Below the pieces are notes generated by a model. The model was given only the letters and a program-made list of their open reading frames with translations. It was not told the origin of the DNA and did no database searches. Shown piece by piece: positions 34,374 to 44,110 of a DNA stretch of 64,000 nt; positions within the stretch are counted from its first letter, which is position 1, and each line of letters begins with the position of its first letter. Made by a program: the position numbers and the translations under genes. The DNA is taken from contig OZ244209.1 of assembly GCA_965216885.1 (NCBI GenBank), positions 1,550,001 through 1,614,000 on the forward strand, read 5' to 3'. This DNA comes from CAYNJG01 sp965216885. Lineage in GTDB: Bacteria > Planctomycetota > Planctomycetia > Pirellulales > Pirellulaceae.

Positions 34374-36698
34374 CTACCTTTTTCGCGATGAATAGTAGTA
34401 CGCTCGGGACCTGGCTGCCGCAGATCCGAATCCATACCCAACCTCGGTGCGGTCGCTACGCGTGAGCGCTTCGTTAGAGCTGTTCAGGACGAGGCCAAGC
34501 ACGTCGATTTCAGCCTGCTTCAGTAACTTCACTGCCTTTGTCGTGTGCGCTCGAGACTCCTCGTCAAGTTTTAGCACCAGGATCACGCCGTCTGCGTATT
34601 CGGCAGTGATGACAGGATCGACAACCGAAAGGATCGGGGGGCTGTCCACAATGATCACGTCAAACTGATCGCGAAGCTGGCCAAGCATTTTTGGGTAATG
34701 ACTCGTTGATAGTAGCTCGGTGGGTTTCGTGACTTCGTGTGCGCCAGCCAGAACGTGAAGGCCTTCAATCTCTGGATGGTCGACGACAGCGTCTTCGATG
34801 GAAGCGTCACCCCGAAGGACATCTGCGAATCCGACCGATGGTGAGATGCTGAGCGTCGAGCCAATCGAAGGACGTCGTATGTCCCCGTCGATGAGCAAAA
34901 TTCGTTTCCCGGACTGACAAAGAGAAACAGCCAGATTCGTGGAGACCGTTGTCTTACCATCACCGGGTAGTGCGCTCGTGAATTGCAAGACATATCCTTG
35001 CCTGCTATTCGCCTGCCGCAGAACGAAGGTCCTTAGTTGGCGAACGTTCTCGTTTGCAATGGAACCGGGGGAATGATGGGCGACGATCGTACTCGCTACA
35101 CCGCCGCTGTGTCGGCGTGCTTTTCGCATCTGTGGCAAGTTGGTGATTAGCGACAGTTCCAGAGTGGATTCGATATCGCTGACGCTATGGAACGCTTTGT
35201 CCGAGAACTGCCGTAGTACGGAAAGGACCGCTCCAAGGACAACTCCACCAAGCATCCCGAGGACGCCAAGGAGTGCCTTCTTCGGCCACACCCTGCGGCC
35301 AATTTCAACCGGTCTGATGACTTCCGTAATGAAACCGCCATAATCCTTGGCGAGGTTGATTTCCCTCAGGCGATCAATGACCGCGTCGTATAAGGTCTTG
35401 GCACGGGTTACCTCGCTGGCAAGTTGCTTTTCCCGTATCTCATAGGAGATGAGGGACTTTGCCTTTTCCCGTTCTGTTTCAATGAGATTTCGGTGTTCGA
35501 CGATCCGTTCATCGATGTCGCGAATGTCGTGTTCGAGGAGTTTTTGGTACGCGTTCGTCAGCTGGGAGAGGTCAAAGTCGTCGAGCTCCTGGTTCTCGTT
35601 CTTGTGCTCCGTCATGAGTTTTTCGACGGCGTCAATCTGAGCCTTTAGCTGGGCGTAGCGAGGGTGCTCTTTGCTGAACGCACTCGCTTCAAGCTTGAGA
35701 TCCGTAAGTCGTCCGTACTCGGTCCGCGCGGTTTCTGCACGTTCCGGCTGTGCTGCCAGGAATACTTCCGACTGCATGTTGCCGCCCAGTTCGATGCTGA
35801 CCAGCAACGTCAGACGCTCGATGTCCGCCTGGTCGATCAACGCAAATCGTTCGATATCGGTGAGATTCGCCGCGTTCTCCGGAAGCAACGCGTCGTTGAC
35901 GATCTCCAGCCGGGAAGTGGCGGCGGTGCGACGCAGTTGAAGATCAGAAAGCAGCTTTTCAAGGTCGGCGACGCGAGTTTGATGAACGTTCAGTGAGACG
36001 TTTTCAACAGAATGGCCTTGATGAAACAGCACCGGAGCTTGTTCGCGAAACTCCCGGTAGTTGTTCTCCGCAACCCGAAGCTGGTCCGAGATTTCAGCGC
36101 TCTTTTGGGAAATTAGTTCGGCTGCCTCGCTGCCGGCGCTTTGTGCGGTGGACGCGATGAACTCTTGATAGGCCTCGATAACGGCGCTAAGGATCTGGGC
36201 CGACTCGGATGCATCCGGGTGCTTGAAACCAACGTTCAGCACTTGCGCAGTCTTGGCTGCCCCCTCGCCGCCGCGGGTTACGTAGGTATTCAGGATGACA
36301 TAGTCGTACTGATCGACTTTCTCACTGAGGTAGGGCTTAACGGAAGGAAGGTCCAGCAGGCCATGCTTCTTCAGGCCCGCCATAACAATCCTGCGACTCT
36401 TGAGGACTTTGGCGTGCGTAGCGAGAAGTTCGATCGAGTCAGGCCGCTCGAAGCCAAGAGTGACCTCAAGGTTCTCCATCGGCAGCGTTTCGTTCTTGGG
36501 GATCACCATGATCTCCGCTTCCGACTCATATATCGTCGGCGTGATGAAAGCGTAGGCGATCGCGGCCGTCGCGCCGAGGATGCCGCACAAAGCCGTCAGA
36601 CGCCAGTTCCGCAAGATGGAACCGATGAGATCAATCTCGACGTAATCGGACTTTTGCGAGACCGACGCAGAGCGTAGCGAACCGTTATCAGAAGACAT
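34374..36698 (-). CDS. Polysaccharide co-polymerase with tyrosine autokinase domain (Wzc-like)
   Basis: A 774-residue protein. A Wzz domain begins near residue 20 (YVEIDLIGSILRNWRL, first membrane helix) and the second helix lies near 470 after a long coiled-coil. The cytoplasmic BY-kinase has Walker A (ALPGDGKTTVS), A' (LLIDGDIRRPS) and B (VIIVDSPP). The end is Tyr-rich (YGFGS... RAYYYSSRKR), the autophosphorylation cluster. It controls chain length and export of the polymer. It is followed by the flippase gene after 63 bp. Confidence 0.92.
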   Translation of the reverse strand: MSSDNGSLRSASVSQKSDYVEIDLIGSILRNWRLTALCGILGATAAIAYAFITPTIYESEAEIMVIPKNETLPMENLEVTLGFERPDSIELLATHAKVLKSRRIVMAGLKKHGLLDLPSVKPYLSEKVDQYDYVILNTYVTRGGEGAAKTAQVLNVGFKHPDASESAQILSAVIEAYQEFIASTAQSAGSEAAELISQKSAEISDQLRVAENNYREFREQAPVLFHQGHSVENVSLNVHQTRVADLEKLLSDLQLRRTAATSRLEIVNDALLPENAANLTDIERFALIDQADIERLTLLVSIELGGNMQSEVFLAAQPERAETARTEYGRLTDLKLEASAFSKEHPRYAQLKAQIDAVEKLMTEHKNENQELDDFDLSQLTNAYQKLLEHDIRDIDERIVEHRNLIETEREKAKSLISYEIREKQLASEVTRAKTLYDAVIDRLREINLAKDYGGFITEVIRPVEIGRRVWPKKALLGVLGMLGGVVLGAVLSVLRQFSDKAFHSVSDIESTLELSLITNLPQMRKARRHSGGVASTIVAHHSPGSIANENVRQLRTFVLRQANSRQGYVLQFTSALPGDGKTTVSTNLAVSLCQSGKRILLIDGDIRRPSIGSTLSISPSVGFADVLRGDASIEDAVVDHPEIEGLHVLAGAHEVTKPTELLSTSHYPKMLGQLRDQFDVIIVDSPPILSVVDPVITAEYADGVILVLKLDEESRAHTTKAVKLLKQAEIDVLGLVLNSSNEALTRSDRTEVGYGFGSAAARSRAYYYSSRKR

Positions 36699-36904
36699 AG
36701 CGAACTTTTGAACGATGTTCAGATAATGAAATGGCGAGACGTACCGGAAAGTTCAATGAAACGCGGGGAGCCTACCGTTGTCAATCACCATTCTCGAATC
36801 CCAATGACCGCCATCGCAGATTATGCCGGATGGTGCAGCTTGCAGCGGATGCGTGAAATTGCGGACCAGGATATTGGACACTTGAAAATGAAGATCCTGC
36901 CATC

Positions 36905-38227
36905 TTAACGTTCGGTGGTTTGGGGGGACTCTTCTGGTTCGAGCTGACGGCCCGCTCCGGTCAAGTCGATCACCTGAGGCGCGGGGGTCTTCAGTCGCGC
37001 GAGGGCAAGGAGGTCATCATTGTCACGAGTGAGAATGATCACTTCGGCGTGATCAAGTAGTTCTGCCGCGTCGGCCACCAGTCGCTCTGCAAGATGAGGA
37101 ATGCGCGTTTCGATGTACTCCCGGTTGGCACCCGTGAGCGCCGACGTGCGGACATCAGGATCAAGAATCCGCAAATCAAAACCTTTCCCAATCAGATGCT
37201 CCGCCAGCTGCACCATCGGGCTCTCGCGCAAGTCATCGGTTCCGCTCTTGAACGACAGTCCATCGAGGCCAATAGCTCGGCTGCCGGCCGCCTGCAACGC
37301 AGCAGCTATAGCACGTTCCTTATGGGCCTCGTTGCTTTCGCCAATAGCTTTCAGCAACGGCGTATCGACATGATTCTTCTTTGCGAGTGCGACGGTAGCA
37401 CTCAAATCCTTTGGTAGGCAGGATCCGCCATAGGGCATGCCCGGTCGGAGGTAAGCCGGTGAAATGTTTAGTTTGGTGTCTTGCGTAAGCAAATGCATAA
37501 CACTACGTCCATCGATGCCCAATTCGGCACACAGAGAGCCAACCTCATTGGCGAACGTAACCTTCATCGCATGGAACACGTTACATAGTGTCTTCATCAT
37601 GACGGCGATACCGTAGCCGACCCACTGGATCGCATCGGGATCGACGCAAAGCATCTCCGCGATCAACGCCTGATGGAAGTCGGGTTCGCCATCAATCGTG
37701 CCGACCACGACCAGTGGCGGGTTGTAGTAGTCCTGAACGGCCGTGGCCTCCCGGAGGAACTCTGGAATGATCACAACGCTAACTTTGTGGCTGTTCGGGT
37801 TGTCGGCACGCCTGATTCGTGGGAGGAGGTTGTTAAGGACGACACCGGGAGTCATCGTGCTTCGGATAACGACCAGGTGGCCCTCTTCCTTCTCCATTAG
37901 TGCTGCGCCGATCGCATCGGCGGTGGCTTCAACGGCGGTCAGGACGTGCCCTCCTGATTTGTCCGCCGGAGTACCGACACAGACGAGTGAGACGTCCGTG
38001 GACAACGTTGCCTGTTTGCTGTCCAGCGTGGCCGAAATACGCCCTTCACGGTGGCCGGTCTCGATGAGTTCCGTGACTTCGGGTTCGATGACGGTAGGAA
38101 TACCGTTGTCAATTGCGTTGACTTTCGATTCGATGATGTCGACGCCAATCACCCGGTGGCGCATTTGCGACAGACAAGCAATGCTAACGCAACCGACGTA
38201 GCCAAGTCCAAAAACACTAACCTTCAC
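36905..38227 (-). CDS. UDP-glucose/GDP-mannose dehydrogenase family protein
   Basis: Start GTG 38227 (VKVSVFGLGYVG) puts the nucleotide-binding loop at the N-terminus and has GGAG 7 nt upstream; a longer frame from 38275 is less likely. About 440 residues: NAD site GLGYVGCVS, substrate segments PEFLREATAVQDYYNPP and CNVFHAMKVTFANEVG, and the catalytic Cys in GGSCLPKDL near residue 270. The FLREG/NVFHA pattern is closest to GDP-mannose 6-dehydrogenase (AlgD), but UDP-sugar substrates are possible. It makes a nucleotide-activated uronic acid and is the first gene of the operon. Confidence 0.9.
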   Translation of the reverse strand: MKVSVFGLGYVGCVSIACLSQMRHRVIGVDIIESKVNAIDNGIPTVIEPEVTELIETGHREGRISATLDSKQATLSTDVSLVCVGTPADKSGGHVLTAVEATADAIGAALMEKEEGHLVVIRSTMTPGVVLNNLLPRIRRADNPNSHKVSVVIIPEFLREATAVQDYYNPPLVVVGTIDGEPDFHQALIAEMLCVDPDAIQWVGYGIAVMMKTLCNVFHAMKVTFANEVGSLCAELGIDGRSVMHLLTQDTKLNISPAYLRPGMPYGGSCLPKDLSATVALAKKNHVDTPLLKAIGESNEAHKERAIAAALQAAGSRAIGLDGLSFKSGTDDLRESPMVQLAEHLIGKGFDLRILDPDVRTSALTGANREYIETRIPHLAERLVADAAELLDHAEVIILTRDNDDLLALARLKTPAPQVIDLTGAGRQLEPEESPQTTER

Positions 38228-39459
38228 AATTGTCGCTCCGCCGAAAATGGCTTGGATTCGCGTGACTGACTGCAATCGACACGATTGTTATAGGGCTGGG
38301 CATTATTCCCGGGCACCTATTACATTCTCGATTTTGCATATAGTTTTGGATATTAGCTCGCCATGGTTATTGCTTCAACCTTCTTCCGGTCGTAATGTGC
38401 ACCCCCAGAGAGTGGGTGGCCTGTCTGGTAGTTGGAATTGCATCGTCGTACGTCAAGCGTTAATTCTCATTTGCTTATGGCTGGACCTCCCGTTGTGCAT
38501 CCAGGCCCTGAGCTTTGTCGGTCTTCTTGGCTCATGCTTCGGCGCCGTACCGCCAGCCACGTTAAATCCAAAGGCTGATTCGCGAATAGTCTCGGCACGG
38601 ATCACAGTCCCTGTCGTGAGTGGATTGCGTTCGACATAGCGACAGGCGGTGTGCAAGTGCTGAGTCGGGGTGAACGGGGAAGCTTCTGGAGATTGACGAA
38701 ATCTGCTACTCTTTTCGCTGACCGCTTCGGCGAGTTCCGTCGCTGGGTCGCAAAGGGCAGCTGGTGGCAATCTTGACGCCTGGCCGGGAGGCTTCCAGGC
38801 AGGGACCGTACGATGAATGAACCAAGAGACTGGACGAACTACCTACACCGTGTTGTGTGGCAGCGAGTCGGGGACGACGAAAATAGTTACTATTGTGCCG
38901 GTGTTGAGTATCGGCGCAGTGAGATTCATCGACACACGGCCCGTAGCGATCGTTGGGACAGTCGTCGCGACCGGCAGGGGCGTTGTTACCACATCTGCAG
39001 CACATGCAAAGCGATCGCCGTTCATCCGTTGATGTCGCAAGCCATGCACGAGTCGCAATGATCTGCCTCGAGTGAAGCTGATCGAACGTCTTTACAAAAT
39101 CAAAAGTTGCCGCTGTCTTCTACAGGAGTTGGACGCGCAGCGTGCCCCCTTTTGAGGTTTGGCGGTTGCCAGCCAGTGTTCTCGGGTCCATCCTCGCAGC
39201 GTATCGTAAGCCTGTGAGGCTCGATTCAAGTGGCGTCCAGATTTAGTCCCCGGGCCCGGGATCCAGCGTTTGCGCAGTTAGAAACGGCAGACGGCGGGGG
39301 ACCGATTCCATGAAGCAGGCTCGCTGCGGCTTTGCAAGGCTTAACAGCCTGTTGATTAACTCAGCCGTACGCCGTTAGCCGCGGTTGGTGAATCTCCGAC
39401 CATCGAAAGAACTGGGGCGAACGCCGGCTTTGTGGTTCAGGACGTAACTTAACAGGCTG
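38228..39459. other. Non-coding stretch upstream of the exopolysaccharide operon
   Basis: About 1.2 kb with no gene I can support; open frames are short and look random on both strands. The part at 38290-38380 is A+T-rich (for example GATTTTGCATATAGTTTTGG) and probably contains the operon promoter, but no exact -35/-10 pair can be fixed. A short GC palindrome (CCCGGGCCCGGG) lies near 39247. Confidence 0.5.
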
Positions 39460-41040
39460 CTAACGCTCGCCACCGGCAATGGTAAGCATGCCTTTCAGGG
39501 TCTCCTTCAATTGAGCTATGGGGATCGCTACTGTGCTGCCGTCGCATCGCCCAACGACGACTTGTCCACTTGTTGAATGGCCCAGTCCACGAGTGGGATC
39601 CTGCGGGTCGAGCGTGTGGTCTTCGGGTTTGGTCCAGGGTACAGGCTTTGATGATTCCAGCACCGCGATGGTTCGTGAAGTGCCATCCCGGATCTCCGAA
39701 ATACGGCGTCCCTCGGGCTTGCCGGAAAAAAGGTGCTGGGGATCGATCACAGCTTGTAGGTGCGTCAGGCCTCGGGCCGCTCCGGTCTGAAATGTGTTTG
39801 GAATCAGCGGGATGAGTTTCTTGTTGTGGGGGCTGTCCCATGGCTCGTCGAGCTTGAACTTTTTGTACAACGCTTCTTCCCCAAGAAAAGGCAGGATGGC
39901 GACTCGCCAGCTGAGCAGGGGCTCGCCCGCATCGTTGTAGAGTGCATGTGCCGGGAAACGTTGCGTTGCCGATTCGTGCATCAGGAATGCCATGACGATG
40001 GCGCGAATTCCATTCCGTGCCTGCATGCGATTTTCTTGGTCCGTGCGCAACTCGAGTGTGGTTTGAACGTACGCGGCCAGCGCCGGAAGAAACGCCGACT
40101 CGTCGGTGATTGGCCCACCGATAACAACCGTCGATCCGACAGTTTTTGTCTGCAGCGAGGCGAGGCTGATATCAAATAGCGTTTCGATGGTCTCTTTTTC
40201 ATGCGGTCCCTTCAACGCAACGGCCATGGGCTTTAGCGCACCGAGGAGTGCGATTCCTTCGCTGATGGCGCTGGCAAGTTCGCCGGCGGTGGCTTCGTCC
40301 GTGGCGTGAATCGTCAACTCGAAACTGAGCTGATCGGTTGTGTTGATTCTGACTTCGATGGCTGTTGCCATTTCCGGCAGCTTCTTGATGATGCCCGCTT
40401 CTTCTGGCAACGGCGGAAGCCTCGCAATGGCAAAGTCCAGCATTTCCCTGTTCCGCGCGGTATCCATAGCGAGATGCAGGTCGCTCGCCTTTCCCGCAGT
40501 AAGGAGCTTGTGGACATCGCTGCTGGTCGGGGTTCCGCTTCGGTCTTTCATCGCCCGCACAACGGCATCACTTCCAAGGATCAATGTCTTGGGATTGATG
40601 ACCAGCAGGTTCATCGATTCGGGGCGGGCGAACAGGTAGGGCTTGCCATCGAGCTTGGTTGGTCTGCCTCTCAGACGCAGGTCCTTCGCCATCTGGCCGG
40701 GGGAAGTCGCCTTCTTCAACGATAGTGCGAAACCGATACCTGGACTGTCGAACGAGTTGAAGTCCATGGCTCCGGCAACGACGTTCAGATTTGCCACGTC
40801 GATTCGGAGTAGATGCCGTAGCAAGTTCGAGAGCCCCGCACGTTCAACGGAACGAAGTTTGTCTGAATTCACCATCGCCGCAGGGCGGCCCGTCATGCCG
40901 ACGGTGGCAGTTGGTGGCAGGAGCCGAATGCCACCAGCTCGCGCAGCGTCTTGGGTGGGCGACGACTGGGCAAGCGAGTTGCTGGTAAGCAACGCTGGCA
41001 TGACGAACGTGCATATAAGAATTCCAGCGAAGTTTTTCAT
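39460..41040 (-). CDS. Secreted DUF1559-domain protein
   Basis: Start 41040 has GAGGAAG just upstream and opens a signal peptide (MKNFAGILICTFVMPALL, cleavage near NSLA-Q). About 526 residues. The first two thirds are of unknown type. The last third carries the DUF1559 signature: LLSWRVAILPFLGEEALYKK, LDEPWDSPHNKKLIPLIP, DGTSRTIAVLE and a closing CDGSTVAI. Planctomycetes encode many such proteins of unknown function. It lacks the pilin-like N-terminal helix that many DUF1559 proteins have. Confidence 0.8.
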   Translation of the reverse strand: MKNFAGILICTFVMPALLTSNSLAQSSPTQDAARAGGIRLLPPTATVGMTGRPAAMVNSDKLRSVERAGLSNLLRHLLRIDVANLNVVAGAMDFNSFDSPGIGFALSLKKATSPGQMAKDLRLRGRPTKLDGKPYLFARPESMNLLVINPKTLILGSDAVVRAMKDRSGTPTSSDVHKLLTAGKASDLHLAMDTARNREMLDFAIARLPPLPEEAGIIKKLPEMATAIEVRINTTDQLSFELTIHATDEATAGELASAISEGIALLGALKPMAVALKGPHEKETIETLFDISLASLQTKTVGSTVVIGGPITDESAFLPALAAYVQTTLELRTDQENRMQARNGIRAIVMAFLMHESATQRFPAHALYNDAGEPLLSWRVAILPFLGEEALYKKFKLDEPWDSPHNKKLIPLIPNTFQTGAARGLTHLQAVIDPQHLFSGKPEGRRISEIRDGTSRTIAVLESSKPVPWTKPEDHTLDPQDPTRGLGHSTSGQVVVGRCDGSTVAIPIAQLKETLKGMLTIAGGER

Positions 41041-41570
41041 CAATCTTCCTCGTAGAAGCGGCGTCAGTATTATGGCCGGGCACATCCTATGTGCGGCGTT
41101 AACGTGACTCAATGACCCGTAACGCTCACGATTCAACAATCGCTCGCAACGGAAGTCTGCAGTTGTTTGAGCGAAGAGGTTTTGATGGCGTTCGCACAGA
41201 GGCCGTGGCAAAACGAACAGGCGCGAGCTCGTGGACCGACGTCGGGTATGGCTGCCATTTGTTGGATGAGCTGTAAGGGTCCGTTTACGCCGTAGGAGAA
41301 AGTCCGTCCAATAAGCGGTGCGTACCGGTTCGAGGTTGGAGTTTCGACAGCTCCGATCGTTCGAGTTGGCTCGGTGGCAATTCTCAGCGTCTGACTTTGG
41401 CCGCAGGGGTTCTGCCCGCGTTGGATTCAATGAGTGAGCTTCCGCCCGGTTGGTGTAGAGGGCAGGGGAGTGGTGGTGTGGTTTGAGGCAAAGTCCTTTG
41501 TCTTTCTGCCAACGCTGGCATCGCAGTTACAATCGTCTATCTAACCTCATACGCATGGTTGGGTTGAACT
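41041..41570. other. Intergenic region between divergent genes
   Basis: About 530 bp between the DUF1559 gene and the VCBS surface-protein gene. It should contain both promoters. No convincing gene, repeat or RNA structure was seen. Confidence 0.4.
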
Positions 41571-42929
41571 ATGAGCAGACGCCTTCGATTGACTGTTGAT
41601 ACGCTGGAGTCCCGGTTGTGTCTTTCAGCCGTGGCGTTCGTTCCACACCCTGTCGTCGCCGACATTGATCGAGTCGACAGGCTTGAGTCGGCGGATCTGA
41701 ACGGTGACGGATTTGTGGACATCATCGTCGTTCGCGAATCGCAGGTGAGGGGGCGTTGGGTTTCCACAGTATCGTGGATCGAGAACGTCGACGGAGTGCA
41801 CTTTGTAAGCGGAGGTCAATTGGGCACGACCGAGGGCACGGTGGGGCGAGTGATCCTTGCGGACCTCGAAAGCGACGGCGATGTTGATGTTCTGTTGGGT
41901 CTCGGGCTTCGCACTGCCGTGTACGAAAACATTGATGGAAACGGGGCATTCGTTGCTGCCGAAGACATCAACCATGGGGATGAAGTTGCATTTATGATCG
42001 ATACGCGTCTTGTTGACCTTGACACGGATGGAGACTTGGATTTGCTCGCTGTTGGTGGGCTCAGCTCGTTCCCTCTTGAAGAGGCTGCCTGGTGGCAGGA
42101 GAACCTCGGTGATAACAACTTTGGGTTTCCCGAAGTATTTGGTCTTGCAACCTTCTATTCCGTTCGTTCGATCGCGGCAAGCGACATTGATGAGGATGGC
42201 AAGCTTGACGTTGCTGTGGCAATTGACGGCCTTGGTGATCTCGCAAACTCTGTGGTGTTCTGGCACCGAAACCAGGGGAACGGAGCCTTTAGCGAAGAAA
42301 GGCTTCCAATTGTTACTGGGTTATGGGGACGGCCTGGTTGGCCTCAGATCGAGTTCGGCGATGTTGATGGCGACGTCTTTGTCGATGCCGTTGTTAGTAC
42401 TGGGGATGCGCTGTTGTTCGTATCTGGTGTTGATGCTGAAAACGGTCCGGCAGCATTATTCGACCTGCCGTTCGCCCCTGGTATTGTTGTTGACATGGAA
42501 TTGCACGATTTTGATGGTGACGGAGAGGCGGAGTTGGTGGTTCCTGTTGATCGCGGCAGAACGCGCGTAATCTCGGATCTATTCTTCTACGACCGCGAAG
42601 GGGAAAGCTTTGACCAGCGCATCATTGGAGACGGGATCTTTCGTATTGCCGTGAGCGACTTCGATAACGACGGTGATCCCGATATTTTCGCGCACGTCTT
42701 CCGCCAAGGCTTCGAGTTCCTTGAGAATGTCGGCACGGACGGTGCTGCGGCGGGCGACCTCGATTCCGATGGCGAAGTTGGTTTTCAGGACTTCTTGCTG
42801 CTTTCGCAGAACTTCGGCCGAACGGACTCGGAGGTGCAGTCGAGCGATGGGGACCTGGACGATGATGGCGACGTCGACTTCGAGGACTTCCTCGCGCTGG
42901 CCCGGAATTATGGCCAGGCCCTCTTGTAG
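41571..42929 (+). CDS. VCBS/FG-GAP repeat surface protein with dockerin-like C-terminus
   Basis: A 452-residue protein starting MSRRLRLTVDTLESRLCLSA. The LESRLCLSA segment is an N-terminal motif common in large planctomycete surface proteins and replaces a classical signal peptide. Seven or so FG-GAP/VCBS units with calcium-binding loops follow (for example DLNGDGFVDIIVV, DLESDGDVDVLLG, DIDEDGKLDVAVA, DFDGDGEAELVVP, DFDNDGDPDIFAH), building a beta-propeller. The end has two dockerin-like loops (GDLDSDGEVGFQDFLLLSQ, GDLDDDGDVDFEDFLALAR). Probably calcium-stabilised and outside the cell. Confidence 0.82.
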   Translation: MSRRLRLTVDTLESRLCLSAVAFVPHPVVADIDRVDRLESADLNGDGFVDIIVVRESQVRGRWVSTVSWIENVDGVHFVSGGQLGTTEGTVGRVILADLESDGDVDVLLGLGLRTAVYENIDGNGAFVAAEDINHGDEVAFMIDTRLVDLDTDGDLDLLAVGGLSSFPLEEAAWWQENLGDNNFGFPEVFGLATFYSVRSIAASDIDEDGKLDVAVAIDGLGDLANSVVFWHRNQGNGAFSEERLPIVTGLWGRPGWPQIEFGDVDGDVFVDAVVSTGDALLFVSGVDAENGPAALFDLPFAPGIVVDMELHDFDGDGEAELVVPVDRGRTRVISDLFFYDREGESFDQRIIGDGIFRIAVSDFDNDGDPDIFAHVFRQGFEFLENVGTDGAAAGDLDSDGEVGFQDFLLLSQNFGRTDSEVQSSDGDLDDDGDVDFEDFLALARNYGQALL

Positions 42930-42934
42930 CCGAC

Positions 42935-43764
42935 TCACTTCCACCTCGTGTTTGGCCCGAATTCTGTTCGTGCCTGAACGTTGAGCGTGTTTCGGAATCG
43001 CCGGCGAACACCATCGGCACAACCATGGCCGAACCGGTTGGCTCCGGGACGTTCAGATAGACCGCTGCTGCCAGCGAGCTCGTTCCATGAGTGCTACGGC
43101 CATCTGCCTCGAATTCAAATCGGATCGCATGTCCAACTCGATCGCCAAAGTCCAGTTCCTGCGAAAACCAGGAGCCGTTGTTTGGTTCCATCGGCTCCCC
43201 GTTCCAGGAGAGTAGCAGTTCGTTGGTGTCATGATCAAAAACGCTCACGTTCGCGTGCGAGAAACGGTCCAGGTTCTCCGCACGTATGTCCAACGAGAGG
43301 ATCGCGGGTTCTGAACTGCCAAACCGTTCGGACAATCGCTCGACGAGTGACATCGACGTCGACACATCGGCCGCACCGTGCCAGGGGATCATTCGGACAG
43401 AAGCGACGGTTCCCATACCTTGCCGCGTCTGTTCAAGTCCGCCCAACGGCAGCGGATGCCTCCGACTGAACAGTGCGGTCGTCGTGCCGTAGTTGGTGAC
43501 ATTGGCGTCGAACAACCGAAGGTCGCCGGTAGTGCCGGTGGTAAACGATGACGTCTTCGACCGGCCACAGTCTTCCAGCGTGGTGATCAGTGGTTGCGAG
43601 TCTTGCCCGAAACCATGATGGGGACCTTTGCCGATGCATCGCGGCGCTACGGCCGCCTCTTTTTCTGAGATGTGCGTTACCTGAAATTCTGCCAGTTCTA
43701 CAATCGCATACGTCGACTGCGACATAGTCGCCACCAGTAAAGCAATAAAGGACAGTCGTAACAT
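42935..43764 (-). CDS. Secreted PEP-CTERM protein with probable 3' frameshift
   Basis: ATG 43764 opens a signal peptide (MLRLSFIALLVATMSQSTYA). The body is unknown but coherent to VPEPTGSAMVVPMVFAG near 43000, the start of a PEP-CTERM anchor. As sequenced, the frame then becomes Arg/Ser/Pro-rich and runs to 42622, into the opposite VCBS gene. One missing base near 43000 would instead give an Arg-rich tail (RFRNTLNV) and a stop at 42935, 6 bp from the end of the VCBS gene, which is the natural layout. I therefore give 42935 as the likely end. Confidence 0.6.
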
Positions 43765-44110
43765 GAATCTCTCGCGGAGCGGACGTGGTACGAAATTGGC
43801 GAATCTTTGACAGCTGGCGTGGTTTTTCAAAACCGATACAGCGTCAGCCAGCCTTACGCAGCAGCCATCAAATGCTGACGCACGTTTTGCAAAGATTGCC
43901 GGAAAGCACGGAGAGCCCGTGTGATTTGCGCTCGGAAATACGTGCTCAAGCTCACGTCGGGCGTTCGAAATCTCGCTCGCCGACGCGTTGTAGCCGACGG
44001 TTGAAACTCCGCGGGTAACGTCCTTCCGGAGCTCGCGTCAATTCCGTGGGTAACAGAGGGTGTCCGGGCCAGTGAGCTTGGCCGTCCTCGGCTGAGACTG
44101 GCCAGCGATA
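43765..44110. other. Intergenic region, no supported gene
   Basis: About 345 bp between two minus-strand genes. A minus-strand frame ending near 43854 closes with SLQNVRQHLMAAA and looks mildly protein-like, but it overlaps the serine hydrolase and has no start of its own. Nothing can be called. Confidence 0.35.

Noticed and set aside
38706..39061. Overlapping frames on both strands near 38.8 kb
   Set aside because: No start signal, family motif or coherent composition; treated as non-coding.
39341..39462. Inverted CAGCCTGTT sequences flanking a GC-rich segment near the DUF1559 stop
   Set aside because: Only about nine bases match, too short to call a mobile element or terminator.
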